Positions 1-9,234 of a DNA stretch of 64,000 nucleotides are shown here, piece by piece (within the stretch, counting starts at the first letter, position 1; each line of letters starts with the position of its first letter). The notes beneath the pieces were generated by a model. The model saw nothing but the letters and a program-made list of their open reading frames with translations, was not told the DNA's origin and did no database searches. Origin of the DNA: Methylocystis iwaonis (GTDB taxonomy: Bacteria; Pseudomonadota; Alphaproteobacteria; Rhizobiales; Beijerinckiaceae); the NCBI RefSeq assembly GCF_027925385.1, contig NZ_AP027142.1, forward strand, positions 3,186,501-3,250,500, given 5' to 3'. A program made the translations under genes and the position numbers.

Positions 1-1
1 G

Positions 2-1369
2 CGCTTCGCGATTCAGCCGATCCTCGGAGAGGCCGTTCCCTATGCAACCTATTACTTGGCAGTAGAAGCCTCGGCTTTGCTGGGCGGATGGATTGTCGGC
101 CTTCTCGCAATGCTCGCGAGCGCATTCCTGGCCCATCTCTTGTTTGCGCCCATCGCTTCCGATCGCGCGCAAATGGGACTCGCGCTTTTCCTGGCGAGCT
201 GCGCGTCCCTCTGCCTCCTCACCGGGGTTTTTCGTTGCATATTCAAAGATAAGGGGGTCGCGTTTGCCGCTGTTGCGCCGCTCGCGTGGCAGACGGAGCC
301 GCGGCCGCGTGCGGGGGCGATCGACGCGGCGCAAGACGGCGTTCTGATAATGGATAGCGAAGGCCGTATCCTTTCGGCGAACCGCGCGGGCGCAGCGATG
401 TTCGCCTATCCCGCCGATGAGATAATCGGCGCGACGGCGCAGACCCTCTTCGATTTGCCCGCTGGCCTCGAATCTCCTTTGATTGGACGCGCCCCTGGCC
501 TTAGCATGACGGAGCGAACCGCAATCAAAGGCCGACGCAAGAACGGCGCGCGTTTTTCAGCCGAGCTCACGCTCGAAGAAATGGATTTCGACGGCAACAG
601 GCTTTTTGTCGCCATTGTAACGGACGTGACGGATCGCAGAAACATGGAGCGAGAGGTCGACGCGCAGCACGCCAGCCGCCTGGACGCCATCGGCGCTCTC
701 GCGGCGGCGCTCGCGCATGAGATCAACCAGCCGCTCGCTGCAAGCGCCACCTATATGCGCGTCGCGCGGCGTCTTCTGCAAAAATCGGAGCTAGATTGCA
801 GCAATGTTCTAGCTGTTCTCGACAAGGCGACGGCGCAGACGCTGCGGGCCGGGCGTATCGTTTTGAATTTGAAAGACCTCGTGCGTCGCGAGGAACCGGA
901 TAAGACATTGCTGAGCATGCACGCGCTTATCTCCGCGGCGCGTGAGGCGTTCCTGTCGGACGGCGCGCCAGCCGGATTCGTCATCGACCTCTCCTGCGCC
1001 GCCAAAAACGACCGGATTTTGGCCGATCGGGCGCAGCTCGGGCAGGTGTTCGCCAGCTTGATGCACAACGCCAATGAAGCGATGCAACTGAACGAAATTG
1101 CTCAACTCCTGATTGCGACGAGCAATCCAGATGATAAGACCATTCGTGTGGATGTCGCCGACAGAGGTTGCGGGCTGCCGGACTCCTCAGAAGAAGGCTG
1201 TTTCGATTTGTTTACGACGACCAAAGTGAGGGGAATGGGCGTGGGGCTGTCTATTTCGAAATCGATCATCGAGGCCCACGATGGGCGCATATGGGCAATG
1301 CCGAACGCCGGCGGCGGAGCCGTCTTCAGCTTCACATTGCCTTTGCAAGACTCGGGTCTCGATTCATGA
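2..1369 (+). CDS. PAS-domain sensor histidine kinase, 5' end outside window
   Basis: The frame is open from base 2 with no convincing start, so the N-terminus probably lies upstream. The first ~75 visible residues form two hydrophobic segments with a LGGW..GLLA pattern resembling the end of a DUF4118-type membrane domain. A PAS domain follows (about nt 300-640), then an H-box with HEINQP (His codon at nt 715) and a HATPase domain with N, G1 (DRGCGLP) and G2 (GMGVGLSIS) boxes up to the stop. This is the FixL-like family: a kinase that phosphorylates a partner response regulator. No heme-binding histidine can be assigned in the PAS domain, so oxygen sensing is not claimed. The stop overlaps the next start by ATGA, implying translational coupling with the FixJ-type regulator. 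Confidence 0.85.
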   Translation, partial: RFAIQPILGEAVPYATYYLAVEASALLGGWIVGLLAMLASAFLAHLLFAPIASDRAQMGLALFLASCASLCLLTGVFRCIFKDKGVAFAAVAPLAWQTEPRPRAGAIDAAQDGVLIMDSEGRILSANRAGAAMFAYPADEIIGATAQTLFDLPAGLESPLIGRAPGLSMTERTAIKGRRKNGARFSAELTLEEMDFDGNRLFVAIVTDVTDRRNMEREVDAQHASRLDAIGALAAALAHEINQPLAASATYMRVARRLLQKSELDCSNVLAVLDKATAQTLRAGRIVLNLKDLVRREEPDKTLLSMHALISAAREAFLSDGAPAGFVIDLSCAAKNDRILADRAQLGQVFASLMHNANEAMQLNEIAQLLIATSNPDDKTIRVDVADRGCGLPDSSEEGCFDLFTTTKVRGMGVGLSISKSIIEAHDGRIWAMPNAGGGAVFSFTLPLQDSGLDS

Positions 1370-1992
1370 ATAGTCACAAGGTCGTTCACGTCATCGACGA
1401 CGACGCCGCCGTGCGCGACGCCGTCGGGCTTCTGCTGAGCACGGAAGGCTATAAGGTCCACGCCTATCCTTCTGCGCCGGCCTTTCTCAAGACGGCCGCC
1501 GCCCAGGGCGAGGGCTGTGTGGTCACTGACGTTCGCATGCCGGAGATGAACGGCATCGAGCTTATCGCCAAGATGAAGGAAGAGAAGATTTCGATTCCGG
1601 TCATCGTGCTGACCGCACATGCGGACGTGCCCTTGGCGGTCGAGGCGATGAAGCTCGGAGCCGTCGATCTCCTCGAAAAGCCTTTCGAGGATGAAGCCCT
1701 GCTCGCCGCCGTCGACGCCGCGCTGGAACGCCGTAACGCCGAGGAATCGCGCTCGCGCGAGTCGATCGCCATCAAGAACCGGCTCGCGACCCTCACCCGG
1801 CGCGAAAACGAAATTCTGGCCGGTCTGCTGAAAGGGCTTTCGAACAAGGTGATCGCCCATGATCTCGGCATCAGCATCCGCACCGCCGAGGTCCATCGCG
1901 CCAATATCATGGCCAAGATGCGCGCCGGCAATCTAGCGGAGCTCGTCAAGATGGCGCTGGCGGCGGAGCCCCCTAAGTCCGACTCCGAATAA
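1366..1992 (+). CDS. FixJ-type response regulator, receiver plus LuxR helix-turn-helix
   Basis: This 208-residue protein has an N-terminal receiver domain with the acidic cluster DDD at residues 11-13, phospho-acceptor Asp55 in the VVTDVRMP motif, a Thr in VLTAH and a Lys in LEKPF. A LuxR/GerE DNA-binding domain follows (LTRREN, GLSNKVIAHDLGIS, RTAEVHRANIM). Length and order match the FixJ/NarL family. The start is the ATG overlapping the kinase stop, which makes this the kinase's likely cognate regulator. The family activates promoters after phosphorylation; the regulon cannot be read from this window. Confidence 0.9.
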   Translation: MNSHKVVHVIDDDAAVRDAVGLLLSTEGYKVHAYPSAPAFLKTAAAQGEGCVVTDVRMPEMNGIELIAKMKEEKISIPVIVLTAHADVPLAVEAMKLGAVDLLEKPFEDEALLAAVDAALERRNAEESRSRESIAIKNRLATLTRRENEILAGLLKGLSNKVIAHDLGISIRTAEVHRANIMAKMRAGNLAELVKMALAAEPPKSDSE

Positions 1993-2115
1993 GCAAGGCT
2001 CGCTTTACCCCCGCTCGTCCGTCTGCGCTTTATCTCCCGGAACATTCGTTCCCGCTTTCCGGTTCATTCCCCGCCCCGCCGGCGCACATGTGCGCCCAAG
2101 CTGGAGGAGCGCGAG

Positions 2116-3633
2116 ATGAATGTCAGCTCCGAACGCAGCAAATCGATCTGGGAAGGCGTTGGCGCGACCGCCGCGCGCTTGCAGGGCGAGATAAAAGCCG
2201 AAGTGGCGGTGGTCGGCTCCGGCATCGCGGGCATGTCGGTCGCTTATGAGCTTGCCAAAGCGGGTAAAAACGTCGCCGTAATCGATCGCGGGCCCATCGG
2301 CGGCGGCATGACGGCGCGAACCACGGCGCATCTTTCGTCCTATAGCGACGATGGCTTCCGCGAGCTTATCGACACGCGCGGCCTCGAGGCCGCCAAGGGC
2401 TGGCAGGAAAGCCAGGCCGCCGCGATTTCCCGGATCGAAGCGATCCAGGCCGAACTCGGCGCGGCCTGCGACTTCCGTCGCCTGGACGCCTTCCTGTTTC
2501 TCGCGCCCGAAACCGACCCGGGCGTCATCGACTCTGAGCTTGTGGCGAGCGCACAGGTCGGCATGATCGCGCTGCGGCAAGAGGGCGTTCCTTTCACTGG
2601 CCTGGAAGCGACCCCAGTGCTGCGCTTTCCCGACCAGGCGACCTTTCACCCGACGAAATATCTCGCGGCGCTCGCGGGAGCCATCTCTCGAAGCGGGGGC
2701 CACTTTTATTCCGAGAGCCCGGTTTCCTCGGTGGAGGAAGATGAAAATGGCGTCGTCCTGACGACGCTCGAGGGCGCCCGCGTCCTGGCCGATGCCGCGG
2801 TCGTCGCCACCAATGCGCCGATCAACGACAGATTGGCGATCAGCGCCAAACAGGCGCCGTACCGCACCTATGTCGTCGCTTTCGAAATTCCCCACGCAAG
2901 CCTGCCGGACGCGCTCTACTGGGATACGCTCGATCCCTATCATTATGTAAGGCTTCAGCCGGGCGAGGGCGATTTCGACATTCTCATCGTCGGCGGAGAA
3001 GATCATAAGACCGGCGAGAGCAATGACGGAGACGCGCGCATCCGATCGCTGACGAGCTGGACGCGGGGCCTTGTTCCCCAGCTCGGCCGCGAGAAGGCGC
3101 GTTGGTCGGGGCAGGTTATGGAGCCGATGGATTACATGGGCTTCATCGGGCGCTCGCCGGGGGCCAAGCGCGTCTATGTCGCAACCGGCGACTCCGGCCA
3201 GGGCATGACCCATGGCGCCGTCGCGGGCCTGTTGATCTCCGATCTCATCCTGCGCGGCGGAAGCCCCTGGCAGAGCGTCTATGATCCCTCGCGCAAGCCG
3301 ATGAAAGCGGCCGGAGAGTTCATCAAAGAAAATGTGTCGGCGGCCAAGCATTTCGTTGACTATCTGAAAGGCGGCGAAGTCGCTTCGACCCAGGAGATCG
3401 CGCCGGGCCATGGCGCGATCGTGCGGAACGGCCTTGAAAAGGTCGCCGCTTATCGCGAAGCGGACGGAACGCTTTACCTGCGCTCGGCCTCCTGCACGCA
3501 TGTGGGTTGCCATGTCCATTGGAACGACTTCGAGAAGTGCTGGGATTGCCCCTGCCACGGCTCTCAATTCGCGCCGGATGGCGAAGCGCTCAACGCGCCG
3601 GCTTTCTCGCCGCTGCGCAAAATCGAGAGCTGA
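2116..3633 (+). CDS. FAD-dependent oxidoreductase with C-terminal Rieske [2Fe-2S] domain
   Basis: 505 residues. A strong ribosome-binding site (GGAGGAG, 2103-2109) precedes the ATG. The N-terminal part is a D-amino-acid-oxidase-type FAD fold (VVGSGIAGMSVAYELA dinucleotide motif near residue 35, then the GGGMTARTTAHLS region). The last ~100 residues are a Rieske domain with ligand motifs CTHVGC and CPCHG, so flavin and iron-sulfur centre sit in one chain. This fusion is known in bacteria with no settled substrate; an amine or similar substrate is a family-level guess. The membrane protein and Mn-catalase that follow would fit an oxidative-stress or peroxide-producing context, but that is inference. 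Confidence 0.85.
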   Translation: MNVSSERSKSIWEGVGATAARLQGEIKAEVAVVGSGIAGMSVAYELAKAGKNVAVIDRGPIGGGMTARTTAHLSSYSDDGFRELIDTRGLEAAKGWQESQAAAISRIEAIQAELGAACDFRRLDAFLFLAPETDPGVIDSELVASAQVGMIALRQEGVPFTGLEATPVLRFPDQATFHPTKYLAALAGAISRSGGHFYSESPVSSVEEDENGVVLTTLEGARVLADAAVVATNAPINDRLAISAKQAPYRTYVVAFEIPHASLPDALYWDTLDPYHYVRLQPGEGDFDILIVGGEDHKTGESNDGDARIRSLTSWTRGLVPQLGREKARWSGQVMEPMDYMGFIGRSPGAKRVYVATGDSGQGMTHGAVAGLLISDLILRGGSPWQSVYDPSRKPMKAAGEFIKENVSAAKHFVDYLKGGEVASTQEIAPGHGAIVRNGLEKVAAYREADGTLYLRSASCTHVGCHVHWNDFEKCWDCPCHGSQFAPDGEALNAPAFSPLRKIES

Positions 3634-3647
3634 CGCCGGAGCGCCCG

Positions 3648-4214
3648 ATGGCCCAGGACCCAACGGCGCTCATATTGATGTATTTCATCGTTCCGATTTG
3701 GTTTCTCGCCGGCGTGGCCGATTGGATGTGTCACAGAGCGACGCATATCGAAACGACATCCGGTCCAAAAGAGTCGCTCCTGCATCTCCTCATGTTCGCG
3801 GAACTCGGCCTGCCCTTGCTGGCGGCGATCTTCCTCGACGTGAACGCGCTGGTGATCGCTTTCATGATCGCCATGTTTCTTCTGCATGAGGCGACCGCCT
3901 TCTGGGATGTCTCCTACGCTGTCTCGACGCGGCGCGTGACGCCTGTCGAGCAGCATGTGCACAGCTTTTTGGAGATGATCCCGCTCATGGCGTTGCTTCT
4001 CATCATCGCGCGCCACTGGCCGCAATTTCTCGCCCTTTTCGGCGCTGGAGAAGAAGCGCCCAGAACCGCGCTGGCGTGGAAGTCCGAACCGCTGCCACAA
4101 AGTTATGTCGCCGCCGTTCTTTCCGGGGCGGCCCTGCTGGGCCTCCTGCCCTATCTCGAAGAACTATGGCGTGGGCTCGCGGCGCGCCGTCACGCGCCGC
4201 GCAAGGCGTTCTGA
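3648..4214 (+). CDS. conserved multi-pass membrane protein of unknown function
   Basis: 188 residues starting at the ATG 14 bases after the Rieske-protein stop; an in-frame extension upstream would lie inside the preceding gene, so the shorter start is chosen. Four hydrophobic segments are visible (about residues 7-25, 45-75, 105-125, 150-170). Conserved-looking polar motifs lie at their edges: CHRATHIE near residue 30, LLHEATAFWD near residue 83, and EQHVHSFLE near residue 102. Several His/Glu pairs at membrane edges could bind metal, but no family is recognised with confidence. Its position suggests co-transcription with the FAD-Rieske protein. Confidence 0.7.
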   Translation: MAQDPTALILMYFIVPIWFLAGVADWMCHRATHIETTSGPKESLLHLLMFAELGLPLLAAIFLDVNALVIAFMIAMFLLHEATAFWDVSYAVSTRRVTPVEQHVHSFLEMIPLMALLLIIARHWPQFLALFGAGEEAPRTALAWKSEPLPQSYVAAVLSGAALLGLLPYLEELWRGLAARRHAPRKAF

Positions 4215-4222
4215 CGCGAGGA

Positions 4223-5098
4223 TCACGCTCTCCCCGACTGCCCGAGATCCGCGCCCGTCGTCGGATCGGCCATGGGGTTCGACATGGTCCGAGCCGCAAA
4301 GCTCGACAAATCGCTGCGTTCGGAACTCGTCAGGCCGACGCTCGCATCGCCTTCGCCGCCATCGACAGGAATGGCGCCGATAACATCGTCCATGCGCCGC
4401 CACTGCTCGCCCGAGTTCCACGGGCCCGTCGTATCGCCCTCGCCTTGCGAAGTGTTGACGTAAAGGTCGGCGTATTCGGGAATGCCTTGCAGCTTGCCGG
4501 GCGGGAAGTTGCCTTCGATCGAATACAGCGCCTTCTCGAAAGATTTCTGATGCGCGATCTCGCGCGTCATCAAAAAGCCGAGCGCTTCCTTGACGCCCGC
4601 GTCGTCGGTGACGTTGATCAGGCGCTCATAAACAATCTTGGCGCGCGCCTCCGCCGCAATATTGGAGCGCAGATCGCAGGCCGGATCGCCGACCGTGTCG
4701 ATATAGGCGGCGGTCCATGGCACGCCCGAGGAATTGGTCAGGCCCGGTCCGCCGCCGTAAAGAATCGCCTGCGTATGACTGTCGCCGCCCTGGGTCAGCG
4801 AGCGATAGAGATCCGCCTCCGATTGCGTCGCCTCCGCCAGCTCGCCTTTCACGCCCTTGTTCAGCATGGCGACGATGCTGCCGATAACTTCGAGATGGCT
4901 CAGCTCTTCCGTGGCGATGTCGAGCAGCATGTCCTTGCGGCCGGGATCGTCCTCGGCGAGCGCCTGCGTGAAATAGCGCATGGCCGCCGCAAGCTCGCCC
5001 TGCGGGCCGCCGAACTGCTCGAGAATGAGACTCGCCAGCACAGGATTCGGCTCCGAGACGCGAACCGTATACTGGAGCTTTTTATTGTGCGTGAACAT
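4223..5098 (-). CDS. manganese catalase family protein
   Basis: 291 residues. It begins MFTHNKKLQY and contains the ferritin-like four-helix-bundle motifs of dimanganese catalases: Glu in ELAAAMRYF, the EELSHLE motif near residue 68, and REIAHQ later on. The length is close to the family norm of about 270-300. Such enzymes disproportionate hydrogen peroxide without heme in the cytosol. A ribosome-binding site (AGGAGA) sits just before the ATG. The gene converges on the membrane-protein gene, the two stops lying 8 bases apart, so they are separate transcripts. Confidence 0.88.
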   Translation of the reverse strand: MFTHNKKLQYTVRVSEPNPVLASLILEQFGGPQGELAAAMRYFTQALAEDDPGRKDMLLDIATEELSHLEVIGSIVAMLNKGVKGELAEATQSEADLYRSLTQGGDSHTQAILYGGGPGLTNSSGVPWTAAYIDTVGDPACDLRSNIAAEARAKIVYERLINVTDDAGVKEALGFLMTREIAHQKSFEKALYSIEGNFPPGKLQGIPEYADLYVNTSQGEGDTTGPWNSGEQWRRMDDVIGAIPVDGGEGDASVGLTSSERSDLSSFAARTMSNPMADPTTGADLGQSGRA

Positions 5099-5190
5099 GG
5101 CCGTCTCCTGTCGCGGGCGCTCCCGGCGAAACGCTTGTCGGCCAACCCGGTTCCCAATTCGGAGCGCGTGCGCCGTCTTGCGCGCGGCCT

Positions 5191-5354
5191 TATACGAGAT
5201 CCGCTCGACTGGTGTGTCATTCCCGACGCTCGCAAAGCGAGCGATCGGGAATCCAGAGCAACCACTGCCATTTTGGCTCTAGATTCCCGGTCGGGCTTTC
5301 AGCCCGCCGGGAATGACAAACTCGAATGAGAGCTGTTCAACGGAAATGGTATTA
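5191..5354. repeat. composite intergenic repeat, copy 1 (type A)
   Basis: The core at 5215-5318 runs from TGTCATTCCCGACGCTCGC to its near mirror CGGGAATGACA, with internal hairpins (GCTCGC/GCGAGC and CGGGCT/AGCCCG). The outer edges carry an imperfect terminal inverted repeat of the form ATAC-A--TCCG-T-GA. The same core recurs at 29012-29117 and 32661-32764. The right edge overlaps the stop codon of glf. Confidence 0.8.
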
Positions 5355-6491
5355 CTCCGCCGCCACGGCGCTCGCCAGCGCACGGTTTTTCGGCGGCGCA
5401 ACCTCGGCGCAGATGCGACGGAACGAGGCGAGCGCCTGTCCGACAACCTGGTCCATATTGTAATAGCGGTAGGTCGCAAGCCGCCCGACGAACCAGACGT
5501 CCTTCTGCGCCAGCGCGAGTTTCTCGTATCTTTTATAGAGCTCCATATTCTCCGCGCGCGGCACGGGATAATAGGGATCGCCGCTATCGCACGGATACTC
5601 GAAGGTCACGCTCGTCTTCTCATGGCGCTGTCCGGTCAGATGCTTATATTCGGTGACGCGCGTGTAAGCCTCCGTCTGCGGATAATTCACGACGGCGACG
5701 GGCTGGAGCCACGGCCGATCGAGCGTCACATGCTTGAACTGCAACGACCGATAAGGCAGCTTGCCGAAACGGAACTCAAAAAACTCGTCGATCGGGCCCG
5801 TGTAGATGAGACGCCGATAATCGACTTCGTTGCGTATCTCCTCGAAATCCGTTTGCAACATGATCTTGATGTTGGGATGATCGAGCATGCGTTCGAACAT
5901 GCGCGTATATCCGTCCGTGGGCATGTATTGATGGCTGTCGGTAAAATAGCGATCGTCCCTGTTGACGCGCGTCGGCACGCGCGCCGTCACGGATTTGTCG
6001 AGCTGCGACGGCTCGACGCCCCATTGCTTCTTCGTGTAACCCTTGAAGAATTTCTCATAGAGCTCGCGTCCCACAGTGGCGACGACGACATCTTCGGAGC
6101 TTTTGATTTCTTCTCTCTTCTCGGCGCGCGCCGCAAACCATGCGGCGAGGCCCTCGGAGTCGAGTGAGAGGCCAAAAAGCTTGTTGACCGTGTCGAGATT
6201 GATGGGGATCGGCAAAAGCATCCCATCGACCTTCGCCAGCACACGGTGCTCATAGGGACGCCACCGCGTGAACTTCGAAAGATAGCTGAAGATCGCTTCG
6301 GAATTGGTATGAAAAATATGCGGTCCGTATTGATGAATGAGAACGCCGGCTTCATCATGCCGGTCATAGGCGTTTCCGCCGATATGCGCCCTTTTGTCGA
6401 TGAGAAGAACCCGCTCTCCGCGTTGAGACGCAATGCGTTCCGCAAGAACGCTTCCGGCGAAGCCCGCGCCGACGATCAGCCAGTCAAACAC
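5352..6491 (-). CDS. glf: UDP-galactopyranose mutase
   Basis: 379 residues, the usual length for bacterial Glf. The FAD-binding motif (VGAGFAGSVLAERIA) is at the N-terminus, followed by the HIGGNAYD motif, the YGPHIFHTN substrate-site motif near residue 54, and the C-terminal FVGRLATYRYYNMDQ region. The enzyme interconverts UDP-galactopyranose and UDP-galactofuranose in the cytosol to supply galactofuranose for surface glycans. The start overlaps the preceding glycosyltransferase's end by 8 bases, so the two form an operon and the neighbour may use the sugar. Confidence 0.95.
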   Translation of the reverse strand: MFDWLIVGAGFAGSVLAERIASQRGERVLLIDKRAHIGGNAYDRHDEAGVLIHQYGPHIFHTNSEAIFSYLSKFTRWRPYEHRVLAKVDGMLLPIPINLDTVNKLFGLSLDSEGLAAWFAARAEKREEIKSSEDVVVATVGRELYEKFFKGYTKKQWGVEPSQLDKSVTARVPTRVNRDDRYFTDSHQYMPTDGYTRMFERMLDHPNIKIMLQTDFEEIRNEVDYRRLIYTGPIDEFFEFRFGKLPYRSLQFKHVTLDRPWLQPVAVVNYPQTEAYTRVTEYKHLTGQRHEKTSVTFEYPCDSGDPYYPVPRAENMELYKRYEKLALAQKDVWFVGRLATYRYYNMDQVVGQALASFRRICAEVAPPKNRALASAVAAE

Positions 6492-7632
6492 GACGCGCCT
6501 CCATGCCTCTGTGCGAGATCGAATTCAGATGCCCCGCCATCCCCGCCCATGTGCTGTCCCACGACATGCCGGAAAGATGCGCGTCGACCATTCTCAGCCA
6601 GGGTCCTTTCGGTCTGCGCAGCAGATATTCCGCGCGTTCGACAAATTGTTCCGCCGTTCTTGCGATCTCCACGAGCCCCGCCTTTCCATAAGGCTCGACG
6701 ACGTCGGCGATCGGCGTCGACACCAATGGGACGCCAGCGGCAAGAAACTCGGGCGTCTTTGTGGGGCTGATAAAACGCGTCGCCTCATTCAGCGCGAAAG
6801 GCATAAAACCAACGTCCCATCCCGCCAGGTAACGCGGCAGCGACTCATAGCTCTTGCACCCGAGCCAATGGATGTTCGGCGCAATTGGAAGCCGCGATGG
6901 ATCGATCTTCGCGGTCGGGCCCACCATCACCAATTGCCACTGCGGGCGAAGCGCGGCGACGCCGGCGACGATGTCGAGATCCATCCGCTCGTCGATGACG
7001 CCGAAAAATCCCATGCGCGGATGCGGAATGAGCGCCTGATCCTCGGGCGCGTCGCGCATGGTCCGCGCCACACGAAAATGCGCGACGTCGACGCTGCTGG
7101 GATAGACGTGGATATTTGGATGCCGATTGCGTTTGGCCTCGTAAAGCGAACGGCCGCCGACATAGACGACGTCGCATTTCTCCAGCAAGCGGCGTTCCCA
7201 ATCGGCAATGTCGCCCGGCGCTCCGACAAAGGCGGAGAGTTCGTCCATATTGTCGTAGACGCAGCCATCGGGCTCGAGCTCATGCGTGAAGCGGAGCGCC
7301 ATGGGCGTGTAATACCAGGCAATCAATCGCTTTGGCTGAATCCGCGACAAAAGCCGCGCCAAAAGCGCTTTCAATGTTTCGTTGGTCTCTGGCTCGTTCA
7401 GCCCTTTCGGCACGAGCGGCGTGACGACCGAGACGTTGCACGCTTCATCCGTCTCTATGCGCAAGACAGGCGGTCCGTCGAAAAACTCGGGCTCCTCGAA
7501 ATACCAGGTTTGGAACTCTTTCGCCGCGCGGGTCATGAGATGTTGAGGACGTTGAAAAACAAAACGCCAACGCAAATGTGAAAAGCATAAAAGATGGGAT
7601 GAAGCGCTCGTCTCATGTACCGCACGCGCCAT
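6484..7632 (-). CDS. glycosyltransferase paired with glf
   Basis: 382 residues from the ATG at 7632, chosen because AAGGAG lies 6 bases upstream; a longer in-frame start at 7731 has no such site. The N-terminus carries LLCFSHLRWRFVFQRPQHLM, typical of bacterial glycosyltransferases with a GT-B fold often beside glf. The C-terminal half has the PTKTPEFLAAGVPLVSTPI signature for the nucleotide-sugar site. It is expected to be cytosolic or membrane-peripheral, adding sugar (perhaps galactofuranose, inferred from context) to a surface polysaccharide. Confidence 0.85.
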   Translation of the reverse strand: MARAVHETSASSHLLCFSHLRWRFVFQRPQHLMTRAAKEFQTWYFEEPEFFDGPPVLRIETDEACNVSVVTPLVPKGLNEPETNETLKALLARLLSRIQPKRLIAWYYTPMALRFTHELEPDGCVYDNMDELSAFVGAPGDIADWERRLLEKCDVVYVGGRSLYEAKRNRHPNIHVYPSSVDVAHFRVARTMRDAPEDQALIPHPRMGFFGVIDERMDLDIVAGVAALRPQWQLVMVGPTAKIDPSRLPIAPNIHWLGCKSYESLPRYLAGWDVGFMPFALNEATRFISPTKTPEFLAAGVPLVSTPIADVVEPYGKAGLVEIARTAEQFVERAEYLLRRPKGPWLRMVDAHLSGMSWDSTWAGMAGHLNSISHRGMEARRV

Positions 7633-7785
7633 TGGTGACTCCTTGTCCGCGTAGCTCCCGCTCGCATCGTCTTTGCACGGGCGTTGCTCTGCCGCCCTTG
7701 TCGAAACAGCTCGGAAACGCTTTTGTTCCAAGGGGCCGCATAGCCGCCAGCCAGCGCAGCGCCCGTACGGGGCGCATTTCGACCT

Positions 7786-8652
7786 TCAATGCCGCGTACG
7801 AAAGTATCGCAGATCGCCCGTCGTGATGACGTGATCGTCAGGGAGAAGTTCGTGCGGCTCTATATCGCGCGCCGCCTGCAGGCGATCATAAAACGCGCCG
7901 AAATCCTGGTAGCATTGGTCGAGAAGCTGCTCGAAGCTGTCGATGACGAAATAGATCTGCTGATAATCGCTGATGACATATTTCGTTCGCATGATGCGAA
8001 AGAGATCGAAAGCGATCCGATTGGGTGACGTGTCTTCGATCGAGAAAACGGTTTCGCCCGGCGACGACAATATGCCGGCGCCGAAAATGCGCAGCCCATC
8101 GCTGGAGCGGATCAAGCCGAACTCCACCGTATACCAGTAGAGCCGCGCCAGATTGTGCAATTGGCCTCTACTCAGCGCGCGCTGGCCGCCCTTGCCATAG
8201 GCTTCGAGAAAACGCGCATAGACAGGATCGGCCAGCAACGGCACATGGCCGAAGACATCGTGAAACACGTCTGGCTCGGAAAGATAATCGAGCGCGCGCT
8301 CCGAACGGATGAAGGCGCCGGCGGGAAAGCGGCGATTGGCGAGACAATCGAAAAAGACGTCGTCGGGGATAAGGCCCGCGACGGGCGCGATGCGCCAGCC
8401 CGTCAGGCGGGAGAGGCGATCGCTCACTTTCGAGAAATCGGGAATGCAATGGCGCGGGAGCTTCAGCGTCTCTTTGGCTTCGAGAAAGGCGTCGCAGGCG
8501 CGGCCCGGCAGAAGCTTTTCCTGCCGCGCGACAAGGCGGCTCCAGCGGTCGTGTTCGTCCTGCGTATAGGAGCGCCAGTTTTGCGCGATCGTCCAGCCGC
8601 CGTTCCGCGGCGCCTCGGCGGCGCGATTGTGTGACTGTGACGCTTCGGCCAT
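7786..8652 (-). CDS. phhA: phenylalanine 4-monooxygenase
   Basis: 288 residues, matching the single-domain bacterial enzyme without the regulatory ACT domain of animal forms. The iron ligands are visible: both His in FHDVFGHVPLL and the Glu in YWYTVEFGLI. The SPGE and FRIMRTKY motifs of aromatic amino acid hydroxylases follow. It converts phenylalanine to tyrosine using tetrahydropterin, Fe(II) and oxygen. It stands alone here, without a pterin-recycling gene. Confidence 0.95.
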   Translation of the reverse strand: MAEASQSHNRAAEAPRNGGWTIAQNWRSYTQDEHDRWSRLVARQEKLLPGRACDAFLEAKETLKLPRHCIPDFSKVSDRLSRLTGWRIAPVAGLIPDDVFFDCLANRRFPAGAFIRSERALDYLSEPDVFHDVFGHVPLLADPVYARFLEAYGKGGQRALSRGQLHNLARLYWYTVEFGLIRSSDGLRIFGAGILSSPGETVFSIEDTSPNRIAFDLFRIMRTKYVISDYQQIYFVIDSFEQLLDQCYQDFGAFYDRLQAARDIEPHELLPDDHVITTGDLRYFRTRH

Positions 8653-8756
8653 GGAAGACCTCGCCCTCCCCCCACGCTTCTATCTATGTCGGGGGCTGAC
8701 GGCGTGTAGCGGCGCGGCAAGCGTGCTCCGGGGCGCGCGAAAAATCAAAAATCTTG

Positions 8757-8791
8757 AAAAAATGAGAAGGCGCGGACGAGACGCCCGCGCC
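8757..8791 (-). terminator. rho-independent terminator
   Basis: On the minus strand a 7-bp GC stem (GGCGCGG/CCGCGCC, arms 8785-8791 and 8769-8775) is followed within a few bases by T6. It lies directly after the stop of the small secreted protein gene at 8798. Confidence 0.7.
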
Positions 8792-8797
8792 GATCGA

Positions 8798-9064
8798 TCA
8801 GTGCTTGCGCTTCTTGCCGCCCGACGGAGGCGTGGTCTCGGACGCCGGCGAAGCAAGGCCCAACTCGGTGCGGCAGGCTGGGCTGATGCTGGCCGCGCTG
8901 GCCCGCAGGCATTTCTCGATCGCGACGGCGTCCGGCACCTGGGCCTGGCAGAAACGGTAAGCGTCGTCCTCGCAGGCGGCGCGCTGGGAGGCGGTGCCCT
9001 CAGCCAGGGCCGGCGCGGCCACGGTGATCGCCAGCAAAGCCGAAAGCCGGATAAAAATGCGCAT
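8798..9064 (-). CDS. small secreted cysteine-containing protein
   Basis: 88 residues. A clear Sec signal peptide (MRIFIRLSALLAITVAAPALA) predicts cleavage after ALA near residue 21. The mature part has four Cys residues in a CEDDAYRFC...CLRA...CRTELG pattern and a basic tail ending KKRKH. Small periplasmic proteins of this type are common in Rhizobiales without assigned function. It is probably a single-gene transcript, since a terminator follows immediately. Confidence 0.75.
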   Translation of the reverse strand: MRIFIRLSALLAITVAAPALAEGTASQRAACEDDAYRFCQAQVPDAVAIEKCLRASAASISPACRTELGLASPASETTPPSGGKKRKH

Positions 9065-9205
9065 TCACACGTCCCTTCTCGATTGATTTGGATTTCCTGC
9101 GGCGCTCAGCGCAGGCTGAGCGGATCATACGCGATTGGAAGCCTTGGCGAAACCGCCCTGACCGCGGTCGCTGCCCGGCGAGGGCCGAAAAACGCCCATC
9201 GGGCC

Positions 9206-9234
9206 AAAAAAAGAGCCGCTGGTCGGCCAGCGGC
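9206..9234 (-). terminator. rho-independent terminator
   Basis: Minus-strand hairpin with a perfect 8-bp stem (GCCGCTGG/CCAGCGGC, arms 9227-9234 and 9215-9222), a 4-base loop and a T7 tract (9206-9212). It is the second terminator after the gene ending at 9362, or it serves an unseen short transcript. Confidence 0.75.

Noticed and set aside
2005..3663. 552-codon open frame on the minus strand
   Set aside because: It lies antisense to the FAD-Rieske gene, whose motifs are unambiguous.
4076..5329. 417-codon plus-strand open frame
   Set aside because: Antisense to the Mn-catalase gene, which has clear ferritin-like motifs and a ribosome-binding site.
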